Below, piece by piece: positions 1 through 10,900 of a stretch of DNA of 64,000 bases. Origin of the DNA: Nereocystis luetkeana (lineage: Eukaryota; Sar; Phaeophyceae; Laminariales; Laminariaceae); the NCBI GenBank assembly GCA_031213475.1, contig JARUPZ010000003.1, forward strand, positions 12,529,580-12,593,579, read 5' to 3'. The stretch's first letter is position 1. Every line of letters starts with the position of its first letter. The position numbers and the translations under genes were made by a program. Under the pieces are notes generated by a model. The model did not search any database. It saw nothing but the letters and a program-made list of their open reading frames with translations, and was not told the origin of the DNA.

Positions 1-2005
1 ACAATATTTATCTTCGGAGTCGTGCTACAACGATAACGACGGTGACGCAAGAAGTAAGAACGCCCACATCAACCTGACTGAATACTCTACAAATACATGG
101 AAATAGCGCAAAAAAAAAAAAAAAACACCCAGTGTAGCGTGCAGAGATCAGAGACTCAACAACACACGCGCAGTCTGCATAGTCGGATTTCAAGACGTAC
201 GATACAATGTCATACATCCCTCGTCGTTTTCTTCTCTGCTGAGGATAATGTAATACAACCCTCACCGTTTTACCTGCTCTGTTGAGGGAAAAACAGACCG
301 TGATGGCGCGAAGCACAATGACACGCAGGAGAAATAAACAACGACAGCACGCCGCCGCCACCAACCTGTTGCAGCCGCTCCTGTTGTTGTGTTAACCTCC
401 TGTCTCTGCTTCGTATCCCTAAAACTCTACAGTACAAGTTGTTGTGCAGCTCAGAAAAATCTCAGCGTACACAGTCTACAGCCCGTAAAAAAAAACACAT
501 CTACGGCAGCGAATAAATGATGAGAATTGCGCCAAAACAACTGTTCGAATATGGGTTGCTCAGCATCAGGGGGTGTGCGTTCATGTGCGTTCGAATGTGG
601 ATGTTCAGTATTTTGGCAGTTTCATGACTATCCGGGATATTGGCTCAGTATACTGTAGGTTACTTGGTGGTCGTTTCTGCGAGTGCACGTGATACCCACG
701 TGGTGACTCATGTCTGTCCCTACTCTGCCGGGAGAATGATGACAAGAACCTGAAACATCTTCGTTCTTCGCCCGGGATATATGAACAACAAACAGTGAGT
801 AGAGTGCAGAGACCGGAAGGAAAACAAATTAACCGCAACATAGACATGCAATCTGCAGATTCGATCCAGCAGAGTTTTCCCAGGAGATTGCCTGGGCGAT
901 CGCAGCAAAGCCCTCAGCAACAGCACTTAGCACCGCCAACAGCAGCAGCAGCAGCAGAACGAAGCAGAGCGGAGCAGAACCTGCTCCCTTCCTGTGATGC
1001 TGTCTTGCCTTGTCCCAATGTCAAGTTTTAAAAGGAACGATGAGAGTGTGCTTGAAGTTGAACCATACATGCTACATCTGCTGCCATGGCTGTCAAGTCA
1101 CAAGTGCCAGCGGTGACGGAATGCGGGCGAAACTACCGAACACAAAAAAAGGGTAAGAACAACTGGAAAGCAGCACACAAGAGTTGTAGACACCGGTACA
1201 GCAGGAGAGCAGCAGCAGCAGCAGCAGCAGCCGCAGGCAGAACAGAGCAGGACCTTGAATTCCCCTTTCTCTCTCACTCTTGCTTTCCTGCTATCAATAC
1301 ATAAAGTGTTGTGGTGTTTCGCTTTGTCCGCATGTCGAGCTCCAAAAGGAAGAATGTAAGTTTGCTCTATTCAATAGCGAAGATACCTGGTACGTAGTGT
1401 GCTGTCGCAACTGTCAAGACAAAGCTGTCCGCGGTGACGGAAAGCGGGTAAATCGTGCCAATACCGACAAAATGCACACGAGCTAGTCGTGCCGTGCGTG
1501 CGTCAGCTTGGGTGTTGACGTTAAAAGCCCGCCTGCTGCGGGCTAGTCGTGTTGTGTATCGTCTCCTGCTGTCAGCTGCTGACGCTCAAAGCCAGCCTGC
1601 CTGGGCTTGCCCTACCGATCGCCTGGTAGAATTGCTTACTTGTATCTATATATGAAGTATGTGTTTTACTCCGAGCTATTTGTCCTCGAAACGTGGACGC
1701 ACACTATGCAGCCTGCTGCTGCTGCGTTATTCGTGGGGTGTCGAGTGCTCATCGAGTAGAGGAGGTCTGCTGATTCGACGTTGGTGGGGTCGTGGGCTGT
1801 CCTTTCGTTCGAAACGGCTTCAAAATCGCAAAACAACAATGTTCGAGAGACATGCCTGCTAGGAAGTGGACTGAAAAATGGGGCACACAGCCAGCCAGGC
1901 AGACAGACAAACCCGACCTTCCCTCACAGAGCCCCCCGGCAAAACACTGAGGAGTCTACAAGCTTCGACGTAGGCAGGTGTTAGATTGAGAGCCGCCCCA
2001 CTCAC
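1..2005. other. Noncoding, left edge
   Basis: No exon with convincing splice borders is seen on either strand. The stretch holds an A-run near 107-125, CAG runs near 940-957 and 1205-1230 inside an imperfect duplication, and one TACCTGGTA at 1384. The remaining HSBP1 exon(s) expected 3' of the exon at 2006-2110 are not found here and probably lie left of the window. Confidence 0.5.
940..1470. repeat. Imperfect duplication headed by CAG runs
   Basis: Two related copies (about 940-1160 and 1205-1470) both start with a CAG run, continue through a T/C-rich stretch and an AAAAGGAA segment, and end in GCGGTGACGGAAAGCGGG or a one-base variant of it (about 1110 and 1430). They are strongly diverged. 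Short open frames with Cys pairs occur in the second copy, but no family is recognised. Confidence 0.5.
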
Positions 2006-2110
2006 CATCTGCTCCATGACGCTCTGAACGAAAACCGTCAAGTCTTCGGCCTCCACCGGCGTTTCCTTGTCAGCCGCCTTTGCTGCCTTTGCTGCCTCCT
2101 CCTTGCGTTC
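2006..2110 (-). CDS. HSBP1: HSBP1-like protein, internal exon
   Basis: This 35-codon exon is bounded by a pyrimidine-rich acceptor (ctttgcag) and a GTGAGTGG donor, phase 0 at both ends. It encodes a charged Lys/Ala/Glu lead-in followed by DLTVFVQSVMEQM. That matches the start of the heat-shock-factor-binding-protein family, where DLT.(F/V)VQ.LLQQM opens a short trimeric coiled coil that binds heat-shock factor and is also reported in WASH-complex assembly. The family is usually 75-90 residues with the rest of the helix (RFQTMS...IDELE) in the next exon; that exon is not seen to position 1. The first exon was not located either. Assignment rests on one 13-residue motif and clean splice sites. 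Confidence 0.65.
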
Positions 2111-2343
2111 CTGCAAAGGTGCAAGTAAGCCGCAAGGGCGGCATTTATAGGCCTTCCGGAACAAAGCTCCAGGAGCAGGGTGAGGTGTCCACTGCCACAA
2201 ACTGACGAGACTCTATTTCACAGGCGAGGGAGGTTGAGCTACTTCACGAGCTGACCGTACGAGATGGTGCCAGGTTTGCTGTCTAATATATCCCCCCACA
2301 GAAGTACGCTTGGGGCAAGCACTGTCTGCCTGGTCGGTGGAAA

Positions 2344-2415
2344 CCCGATATGCTCCGTCCCGGCATTGTAGGGATGCGAGGATCTATGGTCATACGACTA
2401 CGGCCATGCATGAGA
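2344..2415 (-). repeat. Family-D dispersed repeat, fragment
   Basis: In reverse orientation it matches the head of the family-D repeat: CATGCATGGCCGTAGTCGTA, then ATGACCATAGAtCCTCGCATCC-like sequence and the CCGGGACGGAGCA segment. The rest of the unit is absent. Confidence 0.6.
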
Positions 2416-3004
2416 TCAGGTACATCTCTCCTATCGAGTAACCCAACCCCCCCGACCCCCCCCTACAGCAGTAAGAACCACCTTCGTATGGGAAAGCTAG
2501 CGGGATGGAGGTCGAGAGTTCACCGTGAACTCGTGTTTGAAAGCCAATTGACACACGTCCGGTGCGATATAAGCGTTGCGGCGGAGGTGTGCCCTCCATC
2601 TTCCGGTCGGAAGAAGTTATGCGAGTCAATCGTTTCGCCGTTATTGCTGGATACAGGTTTGACCGCATGCCTTGCTTGTACATAGCTCGACTCAACCTAA
2701 CCAGCATGAGCTGCTGCCGACTGGGCTGCAGCTCAGCTTCGAGCCCTCTCGCGGCACGGCAGTTGGCCGTTGAGACAGTCTACCGCTCCACTCTTTCGGA
2801 ACGAAGTGGTGCTTTGCTTTGCACCATGAACCTCGTACACACGTATACGATATACGTACTGTACCACTCAGGGCGTAAACATGATGAACGTTGGGTCTTC
2901 AAATTTATGTATAAACGCGCTTTAGAACCGGACTCTCGTTTTGGGGACATATTACTTGGAGTTATTATTAGAGTCAGAAATATGTCCATGTAAAGTGCAG
3001 CTCT

Positions 3005-3119
3005 TAAAAGGGTTACAACCCTTTTTATGAAAAGTACGGCAGCCCCGTTTTGGGGGCAAAGCCCTTGGAACTAGACTGGTTCGTCCCCAAATCGGGACTG
3101 CGGTACTAAAGGGGTTTGA
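3005..3119. mobile_element. piggyBac-like MITE, family B copy 1
   Basis: Inverted repeats of about 28 bp (3033-3060 against 3080-3107) share the core GCAGYCCCGTTTTGGGG. The outer ends carry TTAA, and the best copy (41300-41396) has an end reading TTAACCCTGTTAG, the form of piggyBac-group ends with TTAA target sites. No coding sequence is present, so it is non-autonomous. Confidence 0.6.
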
Positions 3120-3162
3120 TTTAATTTCCGCTCAGAGCGGTACTGCTGTACCATACCCTGTA

Positions 3163-3380
3163 TCACGGAAGATAGCACACACATCCTCGGACCGAGTTCC
3201 GAGCTGATTTTCTCGCAAGCGGTGAGAGTGCATGCAACCACCAAGCGATGCGTCTTTGGAAAGGTCTCGACGACGAGATATTTCCAAAGCCACCATTCTG
3301 GCTGCGGTGCGGTCCTCCTGATTTGTAGAATATGGGCTCGGGCATTCGTCCCGCAGGGTGTGTGTTGTCTGGCGTGACAT
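3163..3380 (+). mobile_element. Family-C TIR element, copy 1
   Basis: Shares with four other copies the order GCGATGCGTC, a ggtctcgacgagatatttcca-like segment, a CCACCATTCTGGCTGC segment and a 3' end with GGGTGTGT plus GTGACA. Better preserved copies end in TAACACACCCC / GGGGTGTGTTA with an outer TATCACCC repeat, pointing to a cut-and-paste MITE of 220-270 bp. Class not determined. Confidence 0.5.
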
Positions 3381-3391
3381 CGGGTACCTGG

Positions 3392-3500
3392 TATTACGGG
3401 GGACCATAGTAAATAGGACCAAATATTGATAGTAAAAATAGCGATTTATATAGGTTTTCGTGTGTACCGTAGGTTCTATTTAATATGGTCCCCCGTAATA
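3392..3500. mobile_element. TA-flanked MITE, family A copy 1
   Basis: About 109 bp including flanking TA duplicates. Inverted repeats read TTACGGGGGACCATAGT and its complement, then an AATAGGACC continuation; the centre is AT-rich. A TA target duplication and TIRs of this size fit a Tc1/mariner-type non-autonomous element. The left TA belongs to the word TACCTGGTA, as also at 30326. Confidence 0.85.
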
Positions 3501-4394
3501 GTTGGTATCCTGGTGTGATACTATACTACTGCTGTATACCAGGTATAGAGGCACCTGGTATACGGCACGACAAGTATGTTAACATTCAACATCGATTTTG
3601 CGAGTCCCATCTCTACTGCTTGCTGCTGTTGTATGTACATCTCCTGCGGCCGCCTTTACTTTCACTTCCTCGAACCGGCCACTGAGCTAATAACTGAAAC
3701 TGGATACCCGATCGCAGAGAATCACGGGGTTTGTTTTGCCTCTACAGCTCCTCGCACAACGAGCCAATCTGGTCTACACTGCTGCTGTACGTTCCTGGCT
3801 CGTGAGCAGCAGCAGAGCAACGAGTGTTTCGTTCACGAACTGCGAGTTCAAAATCTCGAAAGAACTCTGAAATAGATTCGTTGATACTTTTTGTTCCAGT
3901 ATCCAGTGCACCACACCACGACGTTGCACCTTCGAAGAGGTGCTATTTAATAGTTCACGCTTCGGTGCACAAGCTCACCATTGTCGCTGTTCCCTGACGT
4001 GCTCCTCCTCCTCAAGCTCAGCGCCTAAACAGTCGATACAGCAGTTGGTGCCAATGGGAACGGTAGGGTGTTCCACAAGTCGAAAGAAGCCGTAAATGTG
4101 GGGATGCGGGGACAATTTGTACGAATCACATTCAGTTCGTCATCCCCTTTAGCACCTCCCCCCATGCCCCCTCGTACTCCCCCCATGCCCCCCCCGCGCT
4201 ATTAGCCCCGCCCGACTCCAAGGATCCCCGTTGCTCTGTTGGTATATTTTATTGCCGCTGGATCGACCGCGAAATCCCTCTTCCGTTCTGATTATGAATA
4301 GTCCAAAATACGTACCAGGTACGAGTAAATACCGTTCGTTGATGTGGGATTTTGAAGCCGAGGGAGCAAAGCGAGTTCATAACAATCACGAGGA

Positions 4395-4530
4395 TAATCC
4401 TGACACATGATACATGTACGAGATACCATTGCATCCATGTGTGAGATACATCCTTGCTTACAGAATCCTGATACATATATATATGCATGATACATGTACG
4501 AGATACCATGACAGCCATGAATGAGATAAC
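4395..4530. repeat. CATGTACGAGATACCA word repeat, block 1
   Basis: The words GATACATGTACGAGATACCA and close variants recur several times, with ATATATATA between. A second block sits at 5785-6060 and stray words near 6800-6850. It is a degenerate, non-tandem word cluster rather than a uniform satellite. Confidence 0.5.
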
Positions 4531-4956
4531 TGGTGTGTAGGGTTTAGATTGAGTACGATTGGTGAACCTTTAACTACAGCAGTGGTAGCCCGACGGACAA
4601 ATAATCGAAAATAAAAAATCGAACAGCTTTCGCTTTCGAGGGTATTTTAGACGAGGTGCCAAATCAGAATCGAAATGTGAAAGTAGAAATACAGGCGAAA
4701 AACAACGGAGAGCACAACATACGAACCGCCCATAACTGCCCACGCATGCATGCCGACAATCTAGCGCTCGGCAACACAGATCCACCATTGAAGCAGGCTA
4801 ACGCGACGACAATTCGATCCCGTGGGGTCGTTTGGCACCCCATGGAGGTAGTGGTGCGTCCAACGTTGACGCCCCGGAATCAAACTTTGAATTCTACTGA
4901 GAACGAACGTCCAACCTCGTTCTCGAGGGCATCATCTGGATTTTTCCTCAACCTAA

Positions 4957-5190
4957 CAGACGAATCGGAAAAATGGGAACGAAGCCTAAAATGAGAACCA
5001 AGCCGTATCTCCAGAACCATGTGGTGTATCAGATAACCAAAATGATCCTGCGAAACCCCTTGGCCAGCCCTGTGAGAGGAGCTCGTCAGAACGGTCATGC
5101 TCCATCTCGTGCCTTCGGGTGGGCGCAAAAAGCGATATACGCTGGCTCTATTGTGATTTCTCTAGATAGATGTGCTGGCTACCGCGGCGA
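4957..5190. mobile_element. TIR element, family F copy 1
   Basis: Nearly identical over more than 220 bp to 44631-44870. The left end GGGAACGAAGCCTAAAATGA equals the inverted end of the complete copy at 44631-45027; the matching right end is not seen here, so this copy is 3'-truncated or rearranged. The few differences include a 6-bp TAGATG-type insertion near 5167. Confidence 0.6.
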
Positions 5191-5784
5191 TGCCGAGGAC
5201 TATCGATGTTTGCCTTGGCCCGAACGCCGGGGAACAAAGGCCCGAGAACGTCGGAGCTGGTGTTGTGGTTCACCTACTGGCTGTTTACGGGGGGTCTATG
5301 TGGCTGTGTTGCCGTGCTATTAATAGCTGTGGGTTGAATGCTGTGTGCGGCGGTCCTAATGTGATATATTGACGTGGCTGCGCCAACCAGTAGGACACGC
5401 TGATTGCTGATGTTCGTGTTTCCGATTTGCTTTTCGATTTTCAGCCGTCAATTTTTTTATTTTGGCAATGGGTTGCAAATCGCCCATTTTCGCGGAACCT
5501 AAAAAACGAAGGGGAACAGGATCGGGCTAGGGACCAATCAACACCCTATGTATGATCAGTTTGAGATTCGATTTCGATTTTACATTCTGTTTGGACTCGC
5601 CTTAAGACCTTAGGCTTGTCCGTTGGTCTACTGGGAAAAGGATAACCAAGTACCCTCCCAATCTAAGTCTTAGAACACTCTCCTCCCGTTCAGTACAGCG
5701 GGGTTCTCAGTCTTCGTGTAGGGCCGGTGGTGCCTAATTCGATGTTCTAAACATCTCTGTGGACCCAGGAAGAGTGTTTTAGCA

Positions 5785-6060
5785 GATTCTTGACATGAGA
5801 CGAGGCACGAGATACCAGGATACGACCCAAGTGCGAGTGATTGAGGGCTTGTTGTTTGGTGAGTTCGCCGTCCTTTCAGAGCCATGTACGAGATACAAGC
5901 CATGAACAAACGGGACATCAGGATACGATACGAGATACTAGGTACCTCCCTAACAGACTCCTGATAGTAGATACATGCACGAGATAACAGCCACCCATGT
6001 ACGAGATACCAGGAAACGATACGTATATCATGCGAGATTCCAGCCATGCACTAAGTACGA
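5785..6060. repeat. GATACGAGATACCAGG word repeat, block 2
   Basis: Repeated GATACGAGATACYAGG, ATGTACGAGATACCAGG and related words in both tandem and spaced form. Same vocabulary as 4395-4530. Confidence 0.5.
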
Positions 6061-6095
6061 GCGATCTCCCACATTATTGAGCTTTTGAGTAAAAC

Positions 6096-6776
6096 TCCAT
6101 GGACGTAAAGAACATCCATGGAAGTGATTTTACTTCCATTTTACTTTCTTGGAAGAAAAATAGTTGATTCCATGGAACCTTCGAGCAACTCCCATGGAAA
6201 TAATCATCAAGTTCTATGGAACCAAACGTACTCCCAAAAAGTTGGATCTACTTTCATGGAAGTTGTGTAAAAAAGCTTCCATAGAATTGGCCTCCATAGG
6301 ATACGCCACCAATTACCCTACTGCCCTCCTTCCCATTTGGCACCCTGCTCCGACCCACAGATTGCAGAAATTGAACCACCAGTCACCCTGATCCCAGGAA
6401 TCACCCTGATCCCAGGAATCATGGAAATAAACTTACTTGCATGGAAGCAAAAAAAAAAAACTGTAATGAAACACTTCCATGAAGTACGCAATCTTCCGGT
6501 GGAAGAAATGAAGTCTGTGGGAGCTGGTGGCAACAATGGGAGTCGGTGGACGACTCTAGTGGAAGTTTAAGGCAGGTTACAACGGACGTGGTTGTGGTGG
6601 AGTTGGTGGAAGCTCCAATTTTCCCCAACAGTGGAAGTTTCCACTTGCTTCCACGGAAGTAAATTCTACTTCCCTTCCCTGGAAAGTAAAATCAAGTTTC
6701 CATGGAAGTAAACTTACTTCATGGAAGTAAAATTTAGTTCCATTGGGAGTACGCGGTAACTTCCATTGGATGTGAA
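6096..6776. repeat. Palindromic CCATGGAAGTAAA array
   Basis: TCCATGGAAGTAAA and its complement TTTACTTCCATGGA alternate in both orientations about twenty times over 680 bp, with irregular spacing, giving many small hairpin-forming pairs. No reading frame is maintained and no TIR or target duplication bounds the block. Confidence 0.7.
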
Positions 6777-7389
6777 TAAATAAAGGGAAATAATGTTGTG
6801 GACCCGATACGAGATAACCAGGATTCGATGCAAAAGTATGAGATTGAGAATCAGCTTGCTTGTCGATTTCGTCATTCCCTTCCGCAGCAAGCCTGATACA
6901 GTATTCGTACTGCAACTTTTTGTGGTGCATCGGGCACTTCGTGATGATGGGGCTGTATGATTGACTTCTCGTTGTTGATGACGTCGATAACAAATGACGA
7001 CTGATTGTCATCTTCTTCGTAGAAAGTTATTAGATAAGCGTAGGTATGTAGAACATCGTAGAACCATAACGTAGAGGTGTTCTCAAATCTGGAGCGTATA
7101 TAGAGATGTCCTCAAGTTTTTGTCTTTATACCCTGCTTCAATTTTTCAGAGTGGTTCGTTCTTGATGTCGACGGAAAACCCAAGAGTAAAGTACGTTTTG
7201 GTCCTCGCTAGAGAAAGTAGCCCGTCGTATATGCAGTATACCGCGCGTGTGCTGCGAGATACGCATAATGATTGCTGGGTCCTCCTCCGCGCTTTCCCCT
7301 GCCACCTGGCCAAGGAAGGTACCCCGGGTGGTAAATGGAAGTGTTCCGCGCGTCTGGCACTGTATAAATACGTGTGATAAGACGGCACA

Positions 7390-7658
7390 TCGTGTAACAC
7401 ACTGGGTGATAAAATAACACCTCCCCCCCCCCTGACGATTTGCGAACCTGGCTTTCTCGACAACGGGAAGAAGGCAAAAAACAAGGCCGAGCGACGCGTC
7501 TGTCTGTGGAAAGATCTCGACGGAAGGATGTTCCCCTAAGCCGCCTTTTTCGTTACTTGGTTCCGCCCCCCTGCTGTTTTTGGTGGAGAATACAGGATAT
7601 ACCAGGTATGTAATATCCATCCCGGCAGGGGGTGTGCTATTTATGTCACCCGTGTGAT
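7390..7658 (+). mobile_element. Family-C TIR element, copy 2
   Basis: Left end TAACACACTGGGTGATAAAA, then the family core (CTTTCTCGACAACGG, GATCTCGACG) and a right end GGGGTGTGCTATTTATGTCACC. It lies directly downstream of the RSP2-like stop codon and would be in or just past the 3' UTR. Confidence 0.5.
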
Positions 7659-7659
7659 A

Positions 7660-7695
7660 CGGTATTTACATTGCGTCATCATTAAAAAAATCGAC
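7660..7695 (-). terminator. Possible polyadenylation region of the RSP2-like gene
   Basis: About 25 bases after the stop codon the minus strand reads TGTAA. No AATAAA is present. TGTAA is the poly(A) signal of green algae, so its use here is only an analogy. Confidence 0.25.
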
Positions 7696-7932
7696 TCAGT
7701 CCTCCTCCCCCCCTTCCCCTGCCTCTTCCGCCGCGGCTGCTGCTGCTTCCGCTGCTTCTGCCGCTTCTGCAGCGGCCGCTTCCGCCGCCGCCTCCGCCGC
7801 CGCCTCTGCTGCGGCCGCTGCCGCAGCGGCGTCCTCGGCCTCGGTAATGGCGCTCATCATCCACTCCAGAATCGCAAACGTGGGGATGTTCACGGTCTTG
7901 ACACCCTCTGCGTCGATCGGTTCCACAGCTTC
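7696..7932 (-). CDS. RSP2: RSP2-like exon 14, terminal
   Basis: Reads EAVEPIDAEGVKTVNIPTFA, ILEWMMSAITEAED, then about 35 residues almost wholly Ala and Glu, and stops after GEGGEED. Acceptor gattgggcacaagcag, phase 0. The tail is encoded by a GCN/GAN repeat that could vary in length between strains. Confidence 0.82.
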   Translation of the reverse strand, partial: EAVEPIDAEGVKTVNIPTFAILEWMMSAITEAEDAAAAAAAAEAAAEAAAEAAAAEAAEAAEAAAAAAEEAGEGGEED

Positions 7933-10900
7933 CTGCTTGTGCCCAATCAGTACCAGGTACACGGCAGTATTCGTTTGAGCGATTGTGAGTTAATACATGG
8001 AGCGTTGGCTTGACTTGTACAAGAAACATACATAATAAAATCCATTTTCCAAATAATAGTGCTGAACAAAATAGTGCAGGACACACCTCGCCTAGCATAA
8101 AAAATCGAGCCTGCGCCCAGTCTTGAGCGGTCTCGCGTACTGTATATGTTGTTGTTGATCTCACATTTTTTTGTGCTACTTTTTTTCCAGCGCGTGTTTA
8201 CGAAATGACACAAGGAGTCGACAGGCACAGTAGGTAGGAAGCACAAAAAAACTATCGGGGTAACAGGGTGACAAAGGGTTCCACGACCTGTTATTTTGCA
8301 AACGAAAGGCATGCCGTATAAAACGCAAGATAAAACACCCCTCTCAGACGATTTTTAAAGCTGGGTTTCTCGACAACGGAGAGGGCGTACTGAATACGCC
8401 AAGCGATGCGTCCATAGAACCTTCTGGACGAAGCCTTTCCAGAGCCAGCATTTTCGTTGTGTGTGCCCCCCATTCGGAGGAAACCGGGTCTGAAATTCGT
8501 TCCAGGGGGTGTGTTATATTGTCACCCAGTGTGATAGTGTACACCACTGGTATGCGCTATACAAGTATTTTATAAGTTCGAAGTGTATACGCATATTCGG
8601 GGCAACGACAGGAGGAGGGGTCAGACCGGTCTCTTGCCAGTGGATGCCATCATATTCGGTGCTGTGTTGGGAGGGATAACCTACTATAGCAGAATAACCT
8701 ACCCTGCCAGCGATAGCCTACTACTGGTACTGTAGTGGCCTGCTCAGTCAGTGGGTATAATAATATTCCGTGTTGTAGTATTAATAGAGGGGATGACCTA
8801 CAGAGGCCTACTCAGCCAGCGATCGCCTAACTACTGCTGTAGCCTACTCAGCCAGCGCTGATTGAGGGGGCTAGTAGGATATATCTCTTCTGACCAGTAC
8901 GGTAGATGCTTTATGAGTTCGACTCGGTCTCGGCATTGGATTCTCGCGGCGAACCCCCTCGCCCCTCGTGTCTGAAAAAGAAGACTCCACCTTCCCCTAT
9001 TATCCATCTGGAAAAGAGATAGGTCGCCGAGAATCGATCGAAGTATCGCATCGACCTCAGCACGGCAATTGCCGAACAAGAAACTAGAGTACTGGATCAG
9101 GCTAAGTTTCTTCTTCGGGAAGGGGTGTTGTTCGTCACAAGGGAGAACCTGCTACTCCACGCAGTCATCTGCAGTAGGTTATCGGTTCTAAACAACAGGT
9201 GCGTTCCACACGAACTTCAGGATAACGACTCCCGAATTTCCGATTTTCCTTGAACTTTATTGCTGCCCGCCTTTCTCAAGGCTCGTTCTCCTTCCGCAGG
9301 TGTCCCGCGCTTGTGTTACCAGGTACATGAACGAAAAAAACGGGTTGTCGTATCAAGGCATGCTACGAAAATATCGACGCAATTGGAACTTGCGGGCGCC
9401 ACGCGTACCTTCGCTTCTGCGGCAAGCGTGGCTGACGTTGGGTCGTCGACTTTAAAGGCCAAGATAGCCGGCACAAGCTCTGTGCTTACGGCCGTCCGCA
9501 TCTTGCCGACCCAATCCAGCGCGCCCCTGCTTTGTGCATGTCGTGCCAAGCAAGTATTGGGGTGATCGGGCGATAGGTAAGCGTGACGCTCAGGTGTCAC
9601 ATACCTGGTACAGCTATCAGTGATTCACAACTCGAGTCGGGGGGGAGTAGGGGGGGGGGCGACGAGAGCAAGCCGTTTTGCTCCTCGCTTACCGTGAAAA
9701 TTTCCCCGCGACAGTCCGCCCCCCCCAGGTAGGAAGGAAGTTGGAAAGGGGGTGGCTCGGAACCAAACCAGAAGGCTCGCGAATGCCCTATGTATCACGC
9801 GAAGCGACGTTCTTTTCTGCAGACGCCGAATCAAACGATACCCCAACAAACTACCGTATCAGGCCGATAAGCAAAACTTGGCATGTTGCCTGGATGGTTT
9901 CAAAGGGCGGAGATTGACCGTTCGTATGCCACGGGGCACAATGTTTATTTATCAAGTTTGCCATCCGACAAAGTGTGCAGCAGCGCTATCAACAGTGTCA
10001 ATCGCAACTAATGGCGCAGAAAGAGAATCTGAAGACCACGACGCACGAGTACAGAGGCGTAAAAGGACGACAACATTCCGTACCTGGCATCACACAGGTC
10101 GGACCTAGGCTTGCCCACCAGCAACAACGCTCGCTCCAACACATCGATCACGCCGGCCTGCGGATCGAGGTGGAGCTTCCCCATGAGGGAGACAAGACCC
10201 TTCACAGCTTCCACCGCCTTCAGTCTCACGCGGTATCGTGTCGCCTGGCCATTGAGCGAGCGGAAACAAGACATAAATTGGTGCAGATTCTGAGGAGCCC
10301 GGACGGTGTAGCCAACTTTATTTATTTAACCCAGTGAGGGGAAAAAAAATCCGAAACGAAAACGACACGCAGGCAGCATGATGGGGTGTGTAGGGTGGAT
10401 GTGTCCGAAGCTGCAACAGAAAGAAAGGGACGACACGCAGGCGGCATGATGGGGTGTAAGGGGTGTCGCCCACAGTTGCAACGGAAGAAAATGGGCGACA
10501 CGCAGGCAGCATGATGGGGTGTGTAGGGTGGGTGTGTCCGAAGTTGCGACGGAAGGAAAAGGACGACATGGAGGTGGCATGATGGGGTGTAAGGGATTTT
10601 GGCCGAAGGTACGACGGAAGGCAATAAACCACACGCGGGCAGCATGATGGCCCTTGGATTGCTGAACCCGCTCTTGCTATGGGACTGAGAAGACTGCCGC
10701 GCTTGTTGCCTTTTAGGGTGTCGCACGGCCGTTCACCGCGTGCATCTATCTGCAAGGATAATACGCTATCGAAACCCCTTCAAAAATACAGGAGGGGGGA
10801 AAAGCGTCGAAAGCAAAGTGATCGTAACGATTACAGCGGCGGCCACACAAACTATGGTATGTTTTATCGATGGAATGCCCGGACTTGAGGGCAACGAGTT

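Larger units (their letters stand above)
2111..7695. other. Gene-free block between HSBP1 exon and RSP2-like 3' end
   Basis: No exon can be supported here. The block holds a partial family-D repeat (2344-2415), a piggyBac-like MITE (3005-3119), two family-C elements, a TA-flanked MITE (3392-3500), a C-rich tract (4150-4200), words built on CATGTACGAGATACCA (4395-4530, 5785-6060), a TIR element copy (4957-5190) and a palindromic CCATGGAAGTAAA array (6096-6776). The 5' exon of HSBP1 may be hidden here. Confidence 0.5.

Noticed and set aside
10318-10755. Long minus-strand frames near 10.4 kb
   Set aside because: They are translations of the 62-67 bp minisatellite.
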